This document shows positions 23,621 through 35,268 of a DNA stretch of 64,000 nt, one piece after another (within the stretch, counting starts at the first letter, position 1; every line of letters starts with the position of its first letter). The DNA is from Cryptomeria japonica (Eukaryota; Streptophyta; Pinopsida; Cupressales; Cupressaceae): contig NC_081412.1 of NCBI RefSeq assembly GCF_030272615.1, forward strand, positions 666,856,352-666,920,351, in the 5' to 3' direction. A program made the position numbers and the translations under genes. The notes under the pieces were generated by a model that saw only the letters and a program-made list of their open reading frames with translations, had not been told where the DNA came from and did not search any database.

Positions 23621-25470
23621 TGCTTCATATGGTTTTATTGCAGTCTGGTTTCTAAATGATTTAATTCTTGGTGATTTTAAATTCCTTTCTCACCCCCCTT
23701 GAATTGTCAAGTTTGTGTACATGTTGATTTTATGGATAACTATCATTATATTCTTGGTATATGAAGTAGAAATTGTATTTCTATTTTATGTACTAGTGAT
23801 ATACAATGTCATTCATAGGGTGAGGGTGTGGATATTCATGATACACTCAAGGGTGGCGGTGTGTGCGATGCAAAGGCTTGGATTTTTAGCTTAAAATGGA
23901 TATTGGCATATGTGAGGTATTATCTGATGTACGTACTTGGGCTATTATTGTCTGATGATGTCTCTAGTACTAACTTGTAGATTATTTGTGTGAGTTTGTT
24001 CGTGGCAGGAACGAAATTGTTCTATGATGTTTGTAATCATTTTTTGGCAAAGGTGTTTTCTCCCATTAAGTTATCATTGATGGCTATTAGGTTTGAAGTG
24101 TTGTTATGTATTGTGAAATATCACATCGATGCAGTTTGCAATCTTGAAATGATATTTTGTCTATCTTTTTTTGCTGTCGACAAGGTGGTAAGTTGCTGGC
24201 GGACATTCATTACTTCAATTAAGAAACTTTTTCCGTGCCTTTCACTTAGATTATTTAGAAAGTGGTAGGCTACATTTTGTTTCACATGTACTATGGGTTG
24301 TCTTGGTGTGATTGTTTCTGCAAATTTTGAGTCTCTTGTCTTCTGTAAAATATAGAGTGGTGCTTGAATCTATGGTTCTGGAGGAAGAAAATGAGGATAA
24401 TTATCAAAAGCTCGGTAAGGTTTTTAACTTGTTTTCTCCTGAGGTGGCTTATGAAATCTGCAAGCTTTTGGGGAGTCGTTGGTTGGAAATATGTGTTAAT
24501 ATTTCTTTCTCTGAGATTATGTCTTGATTTGTTACAATTTGTTATGATGTTTTACTTGATGCTAAATTGGTTCGTCTCCTAGTCTCCACGTTCATTTTCC
24601 AACAATGTGTAATTGGGATATGGTTTTTCCTGCTTTGGATAGTTATCATTTTGATGTGGGGACTTTCTATTACGGTGGTTTTCTTCCTCATCATGATCTT
24701 TTGGGTAATGGATGGTATGGTCAATTATTGTTTGAGTTAAGAATGCGGCTGATATGTGATACTTTGGATGATACCCTGACATGTATGGAATTTCTTGTGA
24801 ATTGGGTACCTACTCAGATTGTGGATAAGGCTTTGGTTGTTTTTGTAGCTTTGCACTCGCTACTTTCTTTAAGATTTCAGTTTTCTACTCCTGCACGGCT
24901 GGAATTTCCTCTAAGGGTTGTTCCTCCTCTAGATGCAGCTAATGATCCCCCAACTGAAAGCACTAGCACTTGGTTTTTGAATGTCTGATACTTTTCTATG
25001 ATATTTTGGAGATGTGGTATGGTTTATTGATGTAGGTATGGGAAAATTTGGTATAGAATTCAGTTTTGACAAGCTAGGCTGAAATTTTTTTTGCTCCCCA
25101 AATGGTAAAAGCATATGGGCATCTTGGTGCCTTTGCATGATTTTCTCGAGGATATATTTGATGACATCCAACTCTTCAATTTGTAATCAGTTGAGCTTAT
25201 GTTTTATTGGATATAACCATATGATGAACTATTGTATCAAGAAAAGTACTAAGGGATCTCATTGTATCTCTCAAATGAATGGGTTTGGGCAGGATATATG
25301 ATCAATTGGATATGTAACAGCTATTTTGTAAGGATAGAATAGTTTGGTTTATATAAGGCGATAACCAGAGGTTTTCTTGTGGGTTCTTTCTTGCCAGAAT
25401 GCCTTTTGAACCTGTTGTAAAAAGTTATAAAATATAATAAAAAAGTTTAGTGGCTTGTCCACTTTTATTG
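23621..25470 (+). other. LINE 3' region, long, no recognised domain
   Basis: About 1.85 kb separates RNase H from the poly(A). It is AT-rich with scattered open frames, the longest 24605-24988 (127 codons, MCNWDMVFPALDSYHFDVG... ending ESTSTWFLNV). The reading sense matches the element, so this may be a lost third coding part or just 3' UTR. A TATAATAAAAAAG stretch near 25433 precedes the tail. Confidence 0.5.
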
Positions 25471-25480
25471 AAAAAAAAAA
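25471..25480 (+). terminator. LINE poly(A) tail
   Basis: Ten A directly before the right target-site copy ATTCGCCAAAACAA mark the 3' end made by target-primed reverse transcription. Confidence 0.85.
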
Positions 25481-25494
25481 ATTCGCCAAAACAA
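25481..25494 (+). repeat. LINE target-site duplication, right copy
   Basis: Exact match to 15661-15674 (14 bp). Confidence 0.9.
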
Positions 25495-25800
25495 ATTAAA
25501 TAATTTTCAAGCGGTGGATAAAAATCACCAATACATTTAAATAATTTTTCCTTTGAAGTAAATTTTTTCACCCATACAATTATATATTTGTTCCTTTTAA
25601 CAAAAAATATTCACCTCCTATAATATATATTTTCCCCATAGAGCAAGGTATTATTCGCCAGAAATTTATGGAATTTTCGTACCCTAGAAAAAAATCGCCA
25701 ATACAAAATTATTTTTTTCCCTATTTTGAAAAAAAATTTCGCCATCAATATGAAAATTCCCCCCCAAAAATAATTTCTGATTCGCCAGGATTTTACATAG
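25481..25800. repeat. degenerate ~43-bp array with TCGCCA core
   Basis: TCGCCA or one-off variants occur near 25482, 25528, 25569, 25610, 25655, 25691, 25739 and 25783, spaced about 36-48 bases in A/T-rich sequence. Two more lie left of the LINE (15617, 15661). The LINE therefore landed within one array. Confidence 0.6.
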
Positions 25801-25834
25801 TTGCCCAGGGGATGGTTTCTTAAATTTATCCCTA

Positions 25835-26749
25835 TCAATCACGATGAATCACAAACTTTGAATCTTTGTGTCACTTGTAGGTTGCCAACGTGATATCTAA
25901 GAGCCACCATACCACAAAGAGGAGAAGAGCAATGGAAGCCATATGCAGTCTTGGAATAGGGGGAATTGATTGATATATCTTATATTCATGTTTCTTGTTT
26001 ATTTTGCATTATTCCATTGTTTGTTTGTTTGAATTCCAATTAGGATAGGGATTCCTGATTTCTCCTTCATTCCTATTTGATTTACATTTAATGAATTTTA
26101 GCATACGATATTTTAGTTAACTATTCCATCTATTTTAATTGACCTTTTCAATTAATTGATTGATTACATCTTTTCTTTAATTCTCTCCAATCATTCATTT
26201 TCTATCTTTTAGTTAGATTTTTCTAAATAAAGCTTTCTTTGTCATCAATCAATTATCCTCCAATCATTCTTTTTCATCTTTCAATCAACTTTTGTCTCAA
26301 TCAGTTAACTCATTTATCTATTCAATCTATTCTATTCCACCTCCAAATCAGTAGTTCAACTATCAATCAGCATGTGAGCTCACATGAGTTCCACCTCTTG
26401 ATCAAATTGAGTTCCACCTCTCATTCAATCCTCTCCAATAATATATAAATTGAGCATTCAATCTCCATTCTCGACAATCATGATGAATCACGAACTTTGA
26501 ATCTTTGTGTCACTTGTAGGTTGCCAACATGATATCTAAGAGCCACCATACCACAAAGAGGAGAAGAGCAATGAAATCCATATGCAGTCTTGGAATAGGG
26601 GGAATTGATTGATATATCTTATATTCTTGTTTCTTGTTTATTTTGCATTATTCCATTGTTTGTTTGTTTGAAATCCAATTAGGATAGGGATTTGTGATTT
26701 ACCCTTCATTCCTATTTGATTTACATTTAATGAATTCAACCATACGACA
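25835..26749 (+). repeat. 5' LTR portion with an internal duplication
   Basis: A ~280-bp block starting GAATCACAAACTTTGAATC and ending CATACGATA/CATACGACA occurs at about 25845-26120 and again at 26480-26749. Between them lies LTR sequence (AGTTAACTATTCCATCT onward) that in the 3' LTR precedes the block. This LTR therefore has a duplication of about 633 bp or is a fusion of two LTR ends. Confidence 0.75.
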
Positions 26750-26752
26750 TTT

Positions 26753-26769
26753 TGGTGAACCTGACGTGG
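26753..26769 (+). promoter_or_regulatory. probable primer-binding site
   Basis: TGGTGAACCTGACGTGG begins three bases after the LTR end. It starts with TGG as a PBS should, but I cannot name the tRNA with certainty. Confidence 0.4.
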
Positions 26770-27029
26770 TTTCCCCTTCATTCCTATTTGTGTTAATTTG
26801 GATGTTCCATGGGACCTTAAGGATTGATTGACTGCTTATCTATGGAATTTTTTGTACCTCCAATTCAATTGGTGTATTACAAAATGCTACACAAACACAA
26901 TCATCCTTGTTCGAATAAGAACTGCATCTTCATCATGCATATTGCATTAGCATAGGTCATGTCAAAAATTCATTGTCTCCACATGCATTCTCCAAGATCA
27001 TCATGTTATACAAGGTTTCACACTCAGGG

Positions 27030-28060
27030 CATAACTGTCCTAAAAATCATAAAAAGTCCTCAAAAAATCCAAAAACATTGAAAAGCAAAAAAAACAATAC
27101 CAAAAAAACATAAAAAGTCCTCAAAAAAATCCAAAAAAAATCATAAAATGTCCTGAAAAAACCCTTAAAAAAAAACAAAAAAAAACTGAAAAATCAAAGC
27201 AAGAAAAAATAGATCATCCATCAAATCAAATCAACAACAACCAAACTTTCAAAGTCTACAATCAAACTAATCACATGTCTTGTTAATCAATTTATCGATC
27301 AAACTCTATCAAACATCAACATGTCTTATACAAGGAAGGGTACACTTGAAACCAGATAGATCGGTCTTACACGAGGTATTCACTCTCTCAAATTAGACAT
27401 TCCTATCAATCATCAAACGATCAAAACAATGACATATATCAATATGGTTGCTAGATTTTGTCCAAGTTAGTCTTATCTTTAAAAATTAATGGTAGGTCAT
27501 GCTTCATCAAAATCCAAAAACATCCAGATAATGTCTTGACAAAATCTTAAAAATCATAAAAAGCCCTGAAAAAATTCAAAAACAGTGAAAAAATATAAAA
27601 TTCAAAAACATTGGGAAAACATAAAAATCTAAAAAAAAATTGAGAAAATAAAAATATCAACCAAAAAAATCCATATAATGTCCTAAAAAAATCAATCAAA
27701 AAAACTTTCAATAAAATGTCTTGCAAGAATCAAACGCCCTAGCAGATATCTAGCAAAAACTTCACACGAAGTTAACAAAGGATACGACTATCCAATCAAA
27801 CATCCACAATCAACTAATCAAACTGTCTTATCAATCGTATCATATCCATATCCAGTGATCATTATCTTGTCTTAAACAGAAGAGGATACACTCGAAATCA
27901 GACAGGTCAGTCTTAAACGGGGTCCGCAACTTTCTGAGATCAGACATTATCAACTATCACATCAAGCAATCAGAACGAAGGCACAGATCAGTATGGCTGC
28001 TGAATTTTGTCCGGATTAGTCTTTATCTTTTATCATTTGGTGACAGGTCATGTTCCTATG
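27030..28060. repeat. internal direct duplication (~520-bp units)
   Basis: Two diverged units each have an A-rich part (CATAAAAAGTCC... with AATCCAAAAA) followed by a part with ATACACTTGAAACCAGA / ATACACTCGAAATCAGA, AGATTAGACATT-like sequence and GAATTTTGTCC near their ends. The first spans about 27030-27510, the second about 27540-28060. Confidence 0.65.
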
Positions 28061-28782
28061 CTACTCAAGGATCTCCACAAGTGACTAGAGGAGCCATGAT
28101 GGGCATTATCTTTTTCTTTGTTTTCTATTTGTGGTGTGAACCAATGAGGTTCTAGGGTAATAGTTCCAGTGGGTGTCTATGTTGCTAAGTTCATTAAGCA
28201 AATATCCTATGCAAAAGTCAAGGATAGTTGTGCTTGTGACTATCCCACATACATCGACCCCTGGCACTACAACCAGAATGGAGGGTTCACTCCTTTTCTA
28301 CTACGTGTTTGTTTCTTCAATGAGATATCTTTACATCTTGGTTCCTTATACCCTGATGTGCTAAGCTCCATTGTTACATAATAAGGCTCAGTGATGAATA
28401 TATATTGTACAATAAATAATGACACAAGTTCATGAATCAATCATTCTCATTTCATCTCATTTACTTATTGCTAGTTTGTTGATTATTTTCTCATCATCTC
28501 TTTCTAAATCATTTTCTATCATCTAATATTATTCTTTCATCAATCTATTCTCTCATATTCTATCTCAATATCATCTTCACATCACCTATCTCAATCTCTA
28601 ATCAACTAACTATTCTTCTATCTCACATTCTTCTTGTTTAGAGAGCTCATTCATACCTTTAATGCATAAATAATATCTCAAGGGAGCATTACACCGTAAG
28701 CGTCACCAGGGCATACTAGGGCAGAATTTTTATGTTTTCTTTGAAACAATGTCGTTTTCACTTTGTCTCAAACAGGGGCAAA
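28061..28782. other. non-coding 3' part of the LARD-like element, ending in a polypurine tract
   Basis: No convincing ORF: two short frames at 28169-28381 overlap each other and match nothing I know. The tract AACAGGGGCAAA at 28771-28782 abuts the 3' LTR and would prime plus-strand synthesis. Confidence 0.5.
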
Positions 28783-30159
28783 TGTAGACACCTAAAAATG
28801 TGTCATTGATAATTTACTAGTTATTCCTCTAACTGATTAAATAATTCTTTAATTATTTAATTAAGTTAATTAATCTTATTCTTCTAATTTCATATTTCCT
28901 CATAATCTTACTAATTATTTCAAATCAAATTCTATCATTGTTTAATCATTTAAACCATTTTCTAATATTAATTAAATATTTATTATTTAATTAATTATAA
29001 TTATTAATCCTTCAATTTAAATAATCTTTATTATTTAAATAGATTCATTTTCAATTTATATCTCTATTTAATTAATCATTAACCCTCTTCTAAATATTTA
29101 TTATTTAATTAATTGTGATATTATTCCTTTAATTTAAATAATCTTTATTATTTAATTAAATTCAATTTCTAAATAATTAAATACTTTCTTTAAATTATTT
29201 AATTAACTAATTATTTCCTCTAATTCAAATTCCAAATCCCCAAATTCTAATTTTGTTTAATTTCATTAATTCTTATAATTTCATTTAATTCAAATTCTAA
29301 TTTTAATTCTTCCAATTTCTCCTAATTTCAAATACATGTGCATGATTTCAAAAATCAAATTGAAAATCAAAGTCAAGTTCTAAATATATTCAGATAACAA
29401 ATTGAATTTGAAATAAATTCAATATTTGAATTAAATATCATGCAAAGATTAAATTGAAAATCAAAGTCAAAGTGCAAGCACATGCTAAATTAATTAATTC
29501 AATTAATTAATTAAATCAATCATCTTTCCAATTCCTATTTCTGTCTTCCACTTTGTATTTTCCCAAAAAGCTTTCAATCAGTTAACTATTCCATCTATTT
29601 TAATTGATATTTTCAATTAATTGATTAATTACATATTTTCTTTAATTTCCTCCAATCATTCTTTTTTTATCTTCTATTTAGTTTTTTTCTAGATAAAGCT
29701 TTCAATTAGTTAACTATCTCCTTCTCTTTATTTCCTCCAATCATTCTTTTTCATCTTTCAATCAGTTTTTTTCTCAATCAGTTAACTTATTTTATCTATT
29801 CGATCTATTATGTTTCACAGTTTAGCTATCAATCAACATGTGAGCTCACCTGAGTTCCACCTCTTAATCAATTTGTTCCACAACCAATCTCTTTGAATCA
29901 CGAACTTTGAATCTTTGTGTCACTTGTAGGTTGCTAGTGCGATATCTGAGAGCCACCATACCACAAAGAGGGAAAGAACAATGGAAGCCATATGCAGTTT
30001 TGGAATAGGATGAATTGATTGATATATCTTATATTCACGTTTCTTGTTTATTTTGCATTCTTCCATTGTTTGTTTGTTTTAATTCCAATTAGGATAGGGA
30101 TTCGTGATTTCCCCTTCATTCCTATTTGATTTATATTTTATGAATTTTAACATACGACA
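28783..30159 (+). repeat. 3' LTR of the LARD-like element
   Basis: Starts TGTAGACACCTAAAAATGTG after the purine tract and ends CATACGACA at 30159, about 1.38 kb. The middle (28840-29520) is highly AT-rich with TTAATTAATT runs. The last ~270 bases match the blocks at 25845 and 26480. The (AT) microsatellite starts directly after it. Confidence 0.75.
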
Positions 30160-30391
30160 GTATATACATATGTATATATACATATACATATACATACATA
30201 CTCGTGTATATATATATAATATATATATGTATGTATATATATATACATATATATATATATGTATATATATGTATATATACATATATATATGTATATATAT
30301 GTACATATATGTATATATACATATAGATATGTATATATATGTGTGTGTATATATGTATATATATATATGTATGTATACATACATACATACA

Positions 30392-30427
<36 letters not shown>

Positions 30428-30496
30428 CATGTATGTATATATATTTACACACATGTATATAGACATATATACATGTATATATACATATACATATAC

Positions 30497-30537
<41 letters not shown>
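30160..30537. repeat. (TA)n/(TATG)n microsatellite, left part
   Basis: Nearly pure TA with interspersed TATGTATA and TACATACA units, about 378 bases, ending in uninterrupted TA at the left edge of element B. Open frames here encode only Tyr/Ile/His/Met runs and are not genes. Confidence 0.95.
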
Positions 30538-30541
<4 letters not shown>

Positions 30542-31679
30542 ACTTATAAAGCACTGAGAGGGGGGTGAATCGGTGATAGTAAAAACAATAACACTTTAAT
30601 CCCAAACCGGTAAAAACATTTAACCAGTTTACTTATGACTTTGCATGTAATCCAAAGTGTTATAAAAGCATTCACAGTAAGTAAAATATTCACCGTAACA
30701 CAAGAAATTATACATGGAAAACCCAACTAGGAAAAACTACGGTGAGATGGAACTCACAAGCTAACTATCTGCAGTAATAGGTAACTGACCGGTTGAGGTC
30801 TACAAAAGTGCTATGTCGGGAGTGAATCCTATTAAAGATCCCAAGCCCTGTTAGGAGCTATACCTAGTTAAAGGTAACCTTAGTGGAGGAATTAGATATG
30901 AGTTAATGAATCACCTTGTTAGAGTATTTGTACAATGTATCATGTTAGAGATTACCCGGTTAGGGGATTTAACTATTGTAGTGATTAGAAATAACAGGTG
31001 GTATGATCTAAGAATAGCACATTCTGCTTGTATAGATCCTTTTCTTCTCACTCAATACTATATCACTGACATACTCGGTATCTCCTTCAATAATTTGCAT
31101 CAACTCTAACTCATAACATCACTTGTATATAAAAATAACTCATCACAACACCCTTTTATAGACATTAGATTTCATGTCAGCTTCAAGAACCTCAACACAA
31201 TTTCCTAGGTTCAGTGAATCTAGACAATCTTTCATAACACGTCACAAATCACCACCAAAAATTTTGGTTGGCAATAAAACATCACGACCAGTGATAACTC
31301 ATCACACAATCAGGAAAAATTGATTTGAACACCAATACCGGTTTAGTGTTCACCACATCAAACTCATATATCGATTGTCTCCATGTGCCTCCTTGTAGCT
31401 CTTTGCTACATCTTGAAACTAGTAGCAATGGAATTGACCAAAAACCAATTGTCTTACCTGCATATATCGGTTGTCTACATATACCAGTTTGGACATCTTC
31501 ATACCGGTTGGACTTGCTCTATACATATGATACCAATTTTCAATACATAGAATTAGGAGTAGTATCTGTTTGACTTAGCTAAGATGACTATGTCAATATG
31601 AACATATGTGTGTGTATATATGTGCCATCAATGACAACACATAAAGTCATCCAATACAAAAATCATCATCAAGCCAACA
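30538..31679 (-). repeat. element B 3' LTR
   Basis: On the plus strand it starts TGATACTTATAAAGCACTGAG and ends AAGCCAACA at 31679. The adjoining TTCTCCCCCTTTGG is the complement of the polypurine tract. The C-rich motif near the LTR end reads GAGAGGGGGGTGAATCGG on the plus strand. Related LTRs with the same layout occur in elements A, E and G. Confidence 0.88.
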
Positions 31680-31800
31680 TTCTCCCCCTTTGGCATTGAT
31701 GGCAACACTTCGAAAATTTTGAAACAACTAAGCGTGCTTACAAAAATGTACAGACTCCCCCTTAATATCACATACAAGATTTTCATATCCCCCTTTGACA
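31680..31800 (-). promoter_or_regulatory. element B polypurine tract region
   Basis: Minus-strand purine tracts lie at 31681-31694 (against the LTR), 31754-31764 and 31787-31800. CATTGATGGCA at 31694-31704 is the exact reverse complement of TGCCATCAATG at 31623-31633 in the LTR, so the LTR edge and first tract lie in the loop of a possible 11-bp stem. Confidence 0.65.
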
Positions 31801-32105
31801 ATAATTCCAAATTGAAAAGAAAAATACATAAATTACATCAAAATTTGTAATAAAAAACTGCATATATAAATAAATATAAGTTTTTACAATGGAAGTCTTA
31901 AGAAAATGTCACTGAAATGAAACTTTAGTTGCATGAGATCATTATCCCATGTCTCTAACAATGTTTCAGTGATCTCAATAGTTGTCAAAACTTGTGTAGT
32001 AAATTCTTCCATAGCATACATTGTGCTCATCTCTGGTGTAGCCAAAACTGCTTCAGAATCCTTATATGCCCTTTATAGAATTTCAACTTTCGGTATCAAC
32101 TGGTT

Positions 32106-34664
32106 CTTCAGTTCTTTCAAGGATATAAGCCTCTTAAACTATTCAAAGTCATAAACATCTAACAGATATCGTAAAGCATCAACTAATTTGCCAAAATCTA
32201 AAGTGGAATCCTGTACAGGGTTATATGCATCACTTATCTGCTCTAGTTCTTTCTCTGTTTCTTCATGCTTTTGCTTCAAATTAGAATAGAAGAAAGAAAC
32301 TTTAGATACATTAGCCAAAATTTTACCTCCTTTTTCTATAGCAGTTCTCAATAAATCTCTATTCATAGATAAAGCAATCTTATCTTTATCAATTTCAGAA
32401 ATCAGTTGCTCTCCCCTTTTCTTCCTATAATCTTTTTCAGCTAAGGCATGTGCTACCTCTTCAAGTGATTTCTAATGGTCAGTAGCATCAGTAACTAGCT
32501 ATCCAATCTTGACAATAGGGGTAGACAAATTACTAGTGTCAGTCTCCGGTAAGAGACTTAACAAAATGTCAACAACAGTCTGAATAGTTTCTACTCCTTT
32601 TCTCTGCTCTTTCAACCTTTTCTTTTGAGCCCTAGATTGCATAATAGAAGTAATCTCCATCAGTTCAGATGCACTCAATTTGTCCATATCAATTGGACCT
32701 TGTATGTTGATTGACTCATCACCATCATCATCATTTTTCTTCTTCTTCTTCTTTGCTTTTTCCTTTTCATCATTTTTCTCTGTTGTATTCTCCTTTGTTT
32801 TCTCTCTCTTTCTCTTTTAGTTCCTGTAGAGTGGTTGTAGTGATAGGTGGCAATTGTTTCTCAACATTATGATCCTTGACTGGTGGTGGTTGAATATCCA
32901 TACTTAGTTTAGTAGTCGGTGCTTCAGTTGCTTTTTGTTTATCAGTAATATTTGGTTGTTGTTCAGTTTCACTAACTGATTCAATATCATTACCTGTTAG
33001 ATCAATAGTATCATCAATATCTTCAACTTCATCCACTAAGAATATGACCAGTGTGGAACTTGTCTCATCCTTCTTCTTGATAGGATAGACAACATCCAGT
33101 GTTATTATGTCTTCTTTATCCAGCTCCGGTGGAGCTCCAGTCTCAGTCTAATCAGGTTTATTATCATATCCTTTCAATAGTGCATTCATCCTTTGAATAT
33201 CTTGAGCAATACAATGAGTATCATCTTCAATAGGTTGAATCTTCCCATCCAATTTCCTTAGTCTCCTTGTTTTAGAATGAAAATTTCCTTTGTATTTTGC
33301 AAGCAATGCTAAGAATTCTTCTCGAGACAACTCAGGAAAATATTGAACAATGATTCTATCAATAATTTCTTGATCGTGATCTACAACCATTTTCCATTTA
33401 TTTTCAAGAATCAAATATAAATAATCAGAAATGTCTTTTTTAATATCTTGTGGTAACCAGTTGTATTGACACAGGTAATTGATTACCTCTTTTACCACTT
33501 CTTATTTTTGACCTTCATCAAATGAATCAAAATATTCTTTTATGATCAACTTTCTTCTTTTTCTCCTTGGCACTACTGGGTTGTGCAGGTGCAATCCTTT
33601 CTTGATAAGTGCCCAATCTTTTCTTCTTAGTATCCTTAGGAGATTCCAAAAGGTTGTTGGCATAACCGATCAGCAAGTCATAGCTCACTTCATAGCTCAT
33701 TTCTTCCATTTCTTCTTCTCTTGGTTCAACTGCCTCCATAAGGCAAAAGTCAGTAGTCACAGTGAAACATATATCTTTTTCAAAGTGTTTCACCACTTCA
33801 TCTGATAGCCTTAATCTCATGCTCATTTTATTTTGAAATTCATTAAAATATATGTTCATTGCTACAGGGAATGTGTTCTTTACATCCTTTATGCTATTCT
33901 TGATTTGGGTTGTCACTGGTATGTCCTTGGACCATTGAATACCACCAATTCCTGGAATGAAATTTTGAAAGTAGAAAAACAAACTAATCAATAGTTGACC
34001 ATATTTAAATTTCTATCTAGTGTCCTTCTTAATTGATTCTAAGTTCAACATCAATTGACTTCTCATTGCCTCGCACAGATCATAATTTGCATCCTCTATC
34101 ATCATCTTGTGGGCGGCATGCACGGTTGCAAATGGTACACTGTTCATTCGACTAGAATGAAATATTCAGTAGCCAATAACCATTTTTGTAAATTTGACTC
34201 CTTGATTTGGAATGTTGTTGATAGAAATTGCATGACCATCAGTAGTGGTCTTTGTCAATGCAATAACAGTCTCCTTTGATATTGTCCTTAGTTTTAGTAC
34301 TTCATCGGTTTGGCAAAAATTGGTTACTACATGAATTGCCTCCTTTGTCATAGTGTGAGACCTATCAAGATACATGTTCCCTCCATGTGCATGACTAAGG
34401 ATAATCTTGACATGTTTTTCCTCAAAATATTCTATAAAATATATTGCGTTATAAAAATCCTTTCTCATGAACCCTAATATATTTGGGTTTGATTTTCTCG
34501 TTCTTATCACACAACGATTTAAGCTGAGAATAAATTGCCAATGACCCTAGATCCTCAATTTTACAATCTATGTAACTAGACAAATCTCCTTTAATCAAAA
34601 CTCCTTCAGGAACTTGAGATAATGCATTATAAGATTCTATTTTATCTGATCCCATAGACTCCAT
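32106..34664 (-). pseudogene. Element B ORF2, unknown protein, frameshifted
   Basis: Pieces at 34664-34449, 34510-34166, 33991-33527, 33498-33148, 33036-32770, 32687-32499 and 32366-32139 occupy three frames. The start, ALSQVPEGVLIKGDLSSYI, aligns with AFSQIPKGVVFVEDLRMYI of element A ORF2. MTKEAIHVVTNF aligns with ITKEAVKAVTRL. MSMRLRLSDEVVKHFEKDI aligns with MNKRIRLS..IVNKYKKEI. The middle is acidic and low-complexity; the end is helical with coiled-coil character. No catalytic motif is recognised. Confidence 0.75.
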
Positions 34665-35268
34665 AGCTTCGGTAGTGATAAAAAGACTTTTTGTTGGTGT
34701 AGATGACGATGCGATTCAAAATAATTTGATTTGTGAGAGAAGATTGATCAAAATACCTTGTTCCCTTCATAATGTTAGGGTTTCTAGTTGCTCACTCACT
34801 TGCACACCCAATTCGTCTTCCTTTGCTTCAAATCTGATTCAACTTTTTAAACCATAGCATAAATCTATTCTTAATTTGCTAACAATGCTCTATTTCGCTA
34901 TGCAAGTGCTCACAAAATGCTTCTTTGAATGTAATTAGGGTAAAAATGAGTTAGTGAAATTTCCTTTTATTAACTTACCCACTGCATTTATTACACTATC
35001 GATAGGGTAACAAACCCTAATTACCACTTAACAAGCTCTCCTATACCAGTAGGTATATCAACCAGTTGGTAAACCTTAGAAAACCGATTGACAAAATTCT
35101 TATTTTACAACTCAAAATGCAAAAATTTCTTACCATACTCTCTTCAAGGGGTCTGAAAATGGATTTACTAATATGCTCCCCTTAGGCTTGTTGAAAACCT
35201 CAGTTTACCAGTGTAGCATTCTCCACACTCAATGAAGGGTTTGATTCTTCTGATGGCTTGTCCTCAAT

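Larger units (their letters stand above)
15675..25480 (+). mobile_element. Full-length LINE (L1-type) retrotransposon carrying a solo LTR
   Basis: A 14-bp direct repeat and a terminal run of ten A at 25471-25480 bracket the whole element. Order: short 5' leader (about 40 bases), ORF1 with a DUF4283-type domain, ORF2 (APE endonuclease, RT, zf-RVT, RNase H), then a long 3' part. Without the 1,488 bases of solo LTR plus target copy the element is about 8.3 kb, long for a plant L1 by my memory. Both ORFs have stops and ORF1 a frameshift, so it is dead. Full length with intact target duplication shows it was once an active copy. Confidence 0.92.
25831..30159 (+). mobile_element. LTR retrotransposon without coding capacity (LARD-like)
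   Basis: Two related terminal blocks ending CATACGACA (26749 and 30159) enclose about 2 kb. After the first end comes TTTTGGTGAACCTGACGTGG, a probable PBS. Before the second LTR comes the purine tract AACAGGGGCAAA at 28771-28782, followed by TGTAGACACCTAAAAATG at 28783. The internal part has no protein similarity. Ty3/gypsy affinity is suggested by the TGTAGACACC start. The left LTR is rearranged and its outer edge uncertain. Confidence 0.7.

Noticed and set aside
28169-28381. 70-aa and 63-aa frames in the LARD-like element
   Set aside because: Overlap each other in two frames and show no similarity to known element proteins.
30079-30605. Several overlapping open frames of Tyr/Ile/His/Met repeats on both strands
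   Set aside because: They translate the TA/TATG microsatellite; no real protein.
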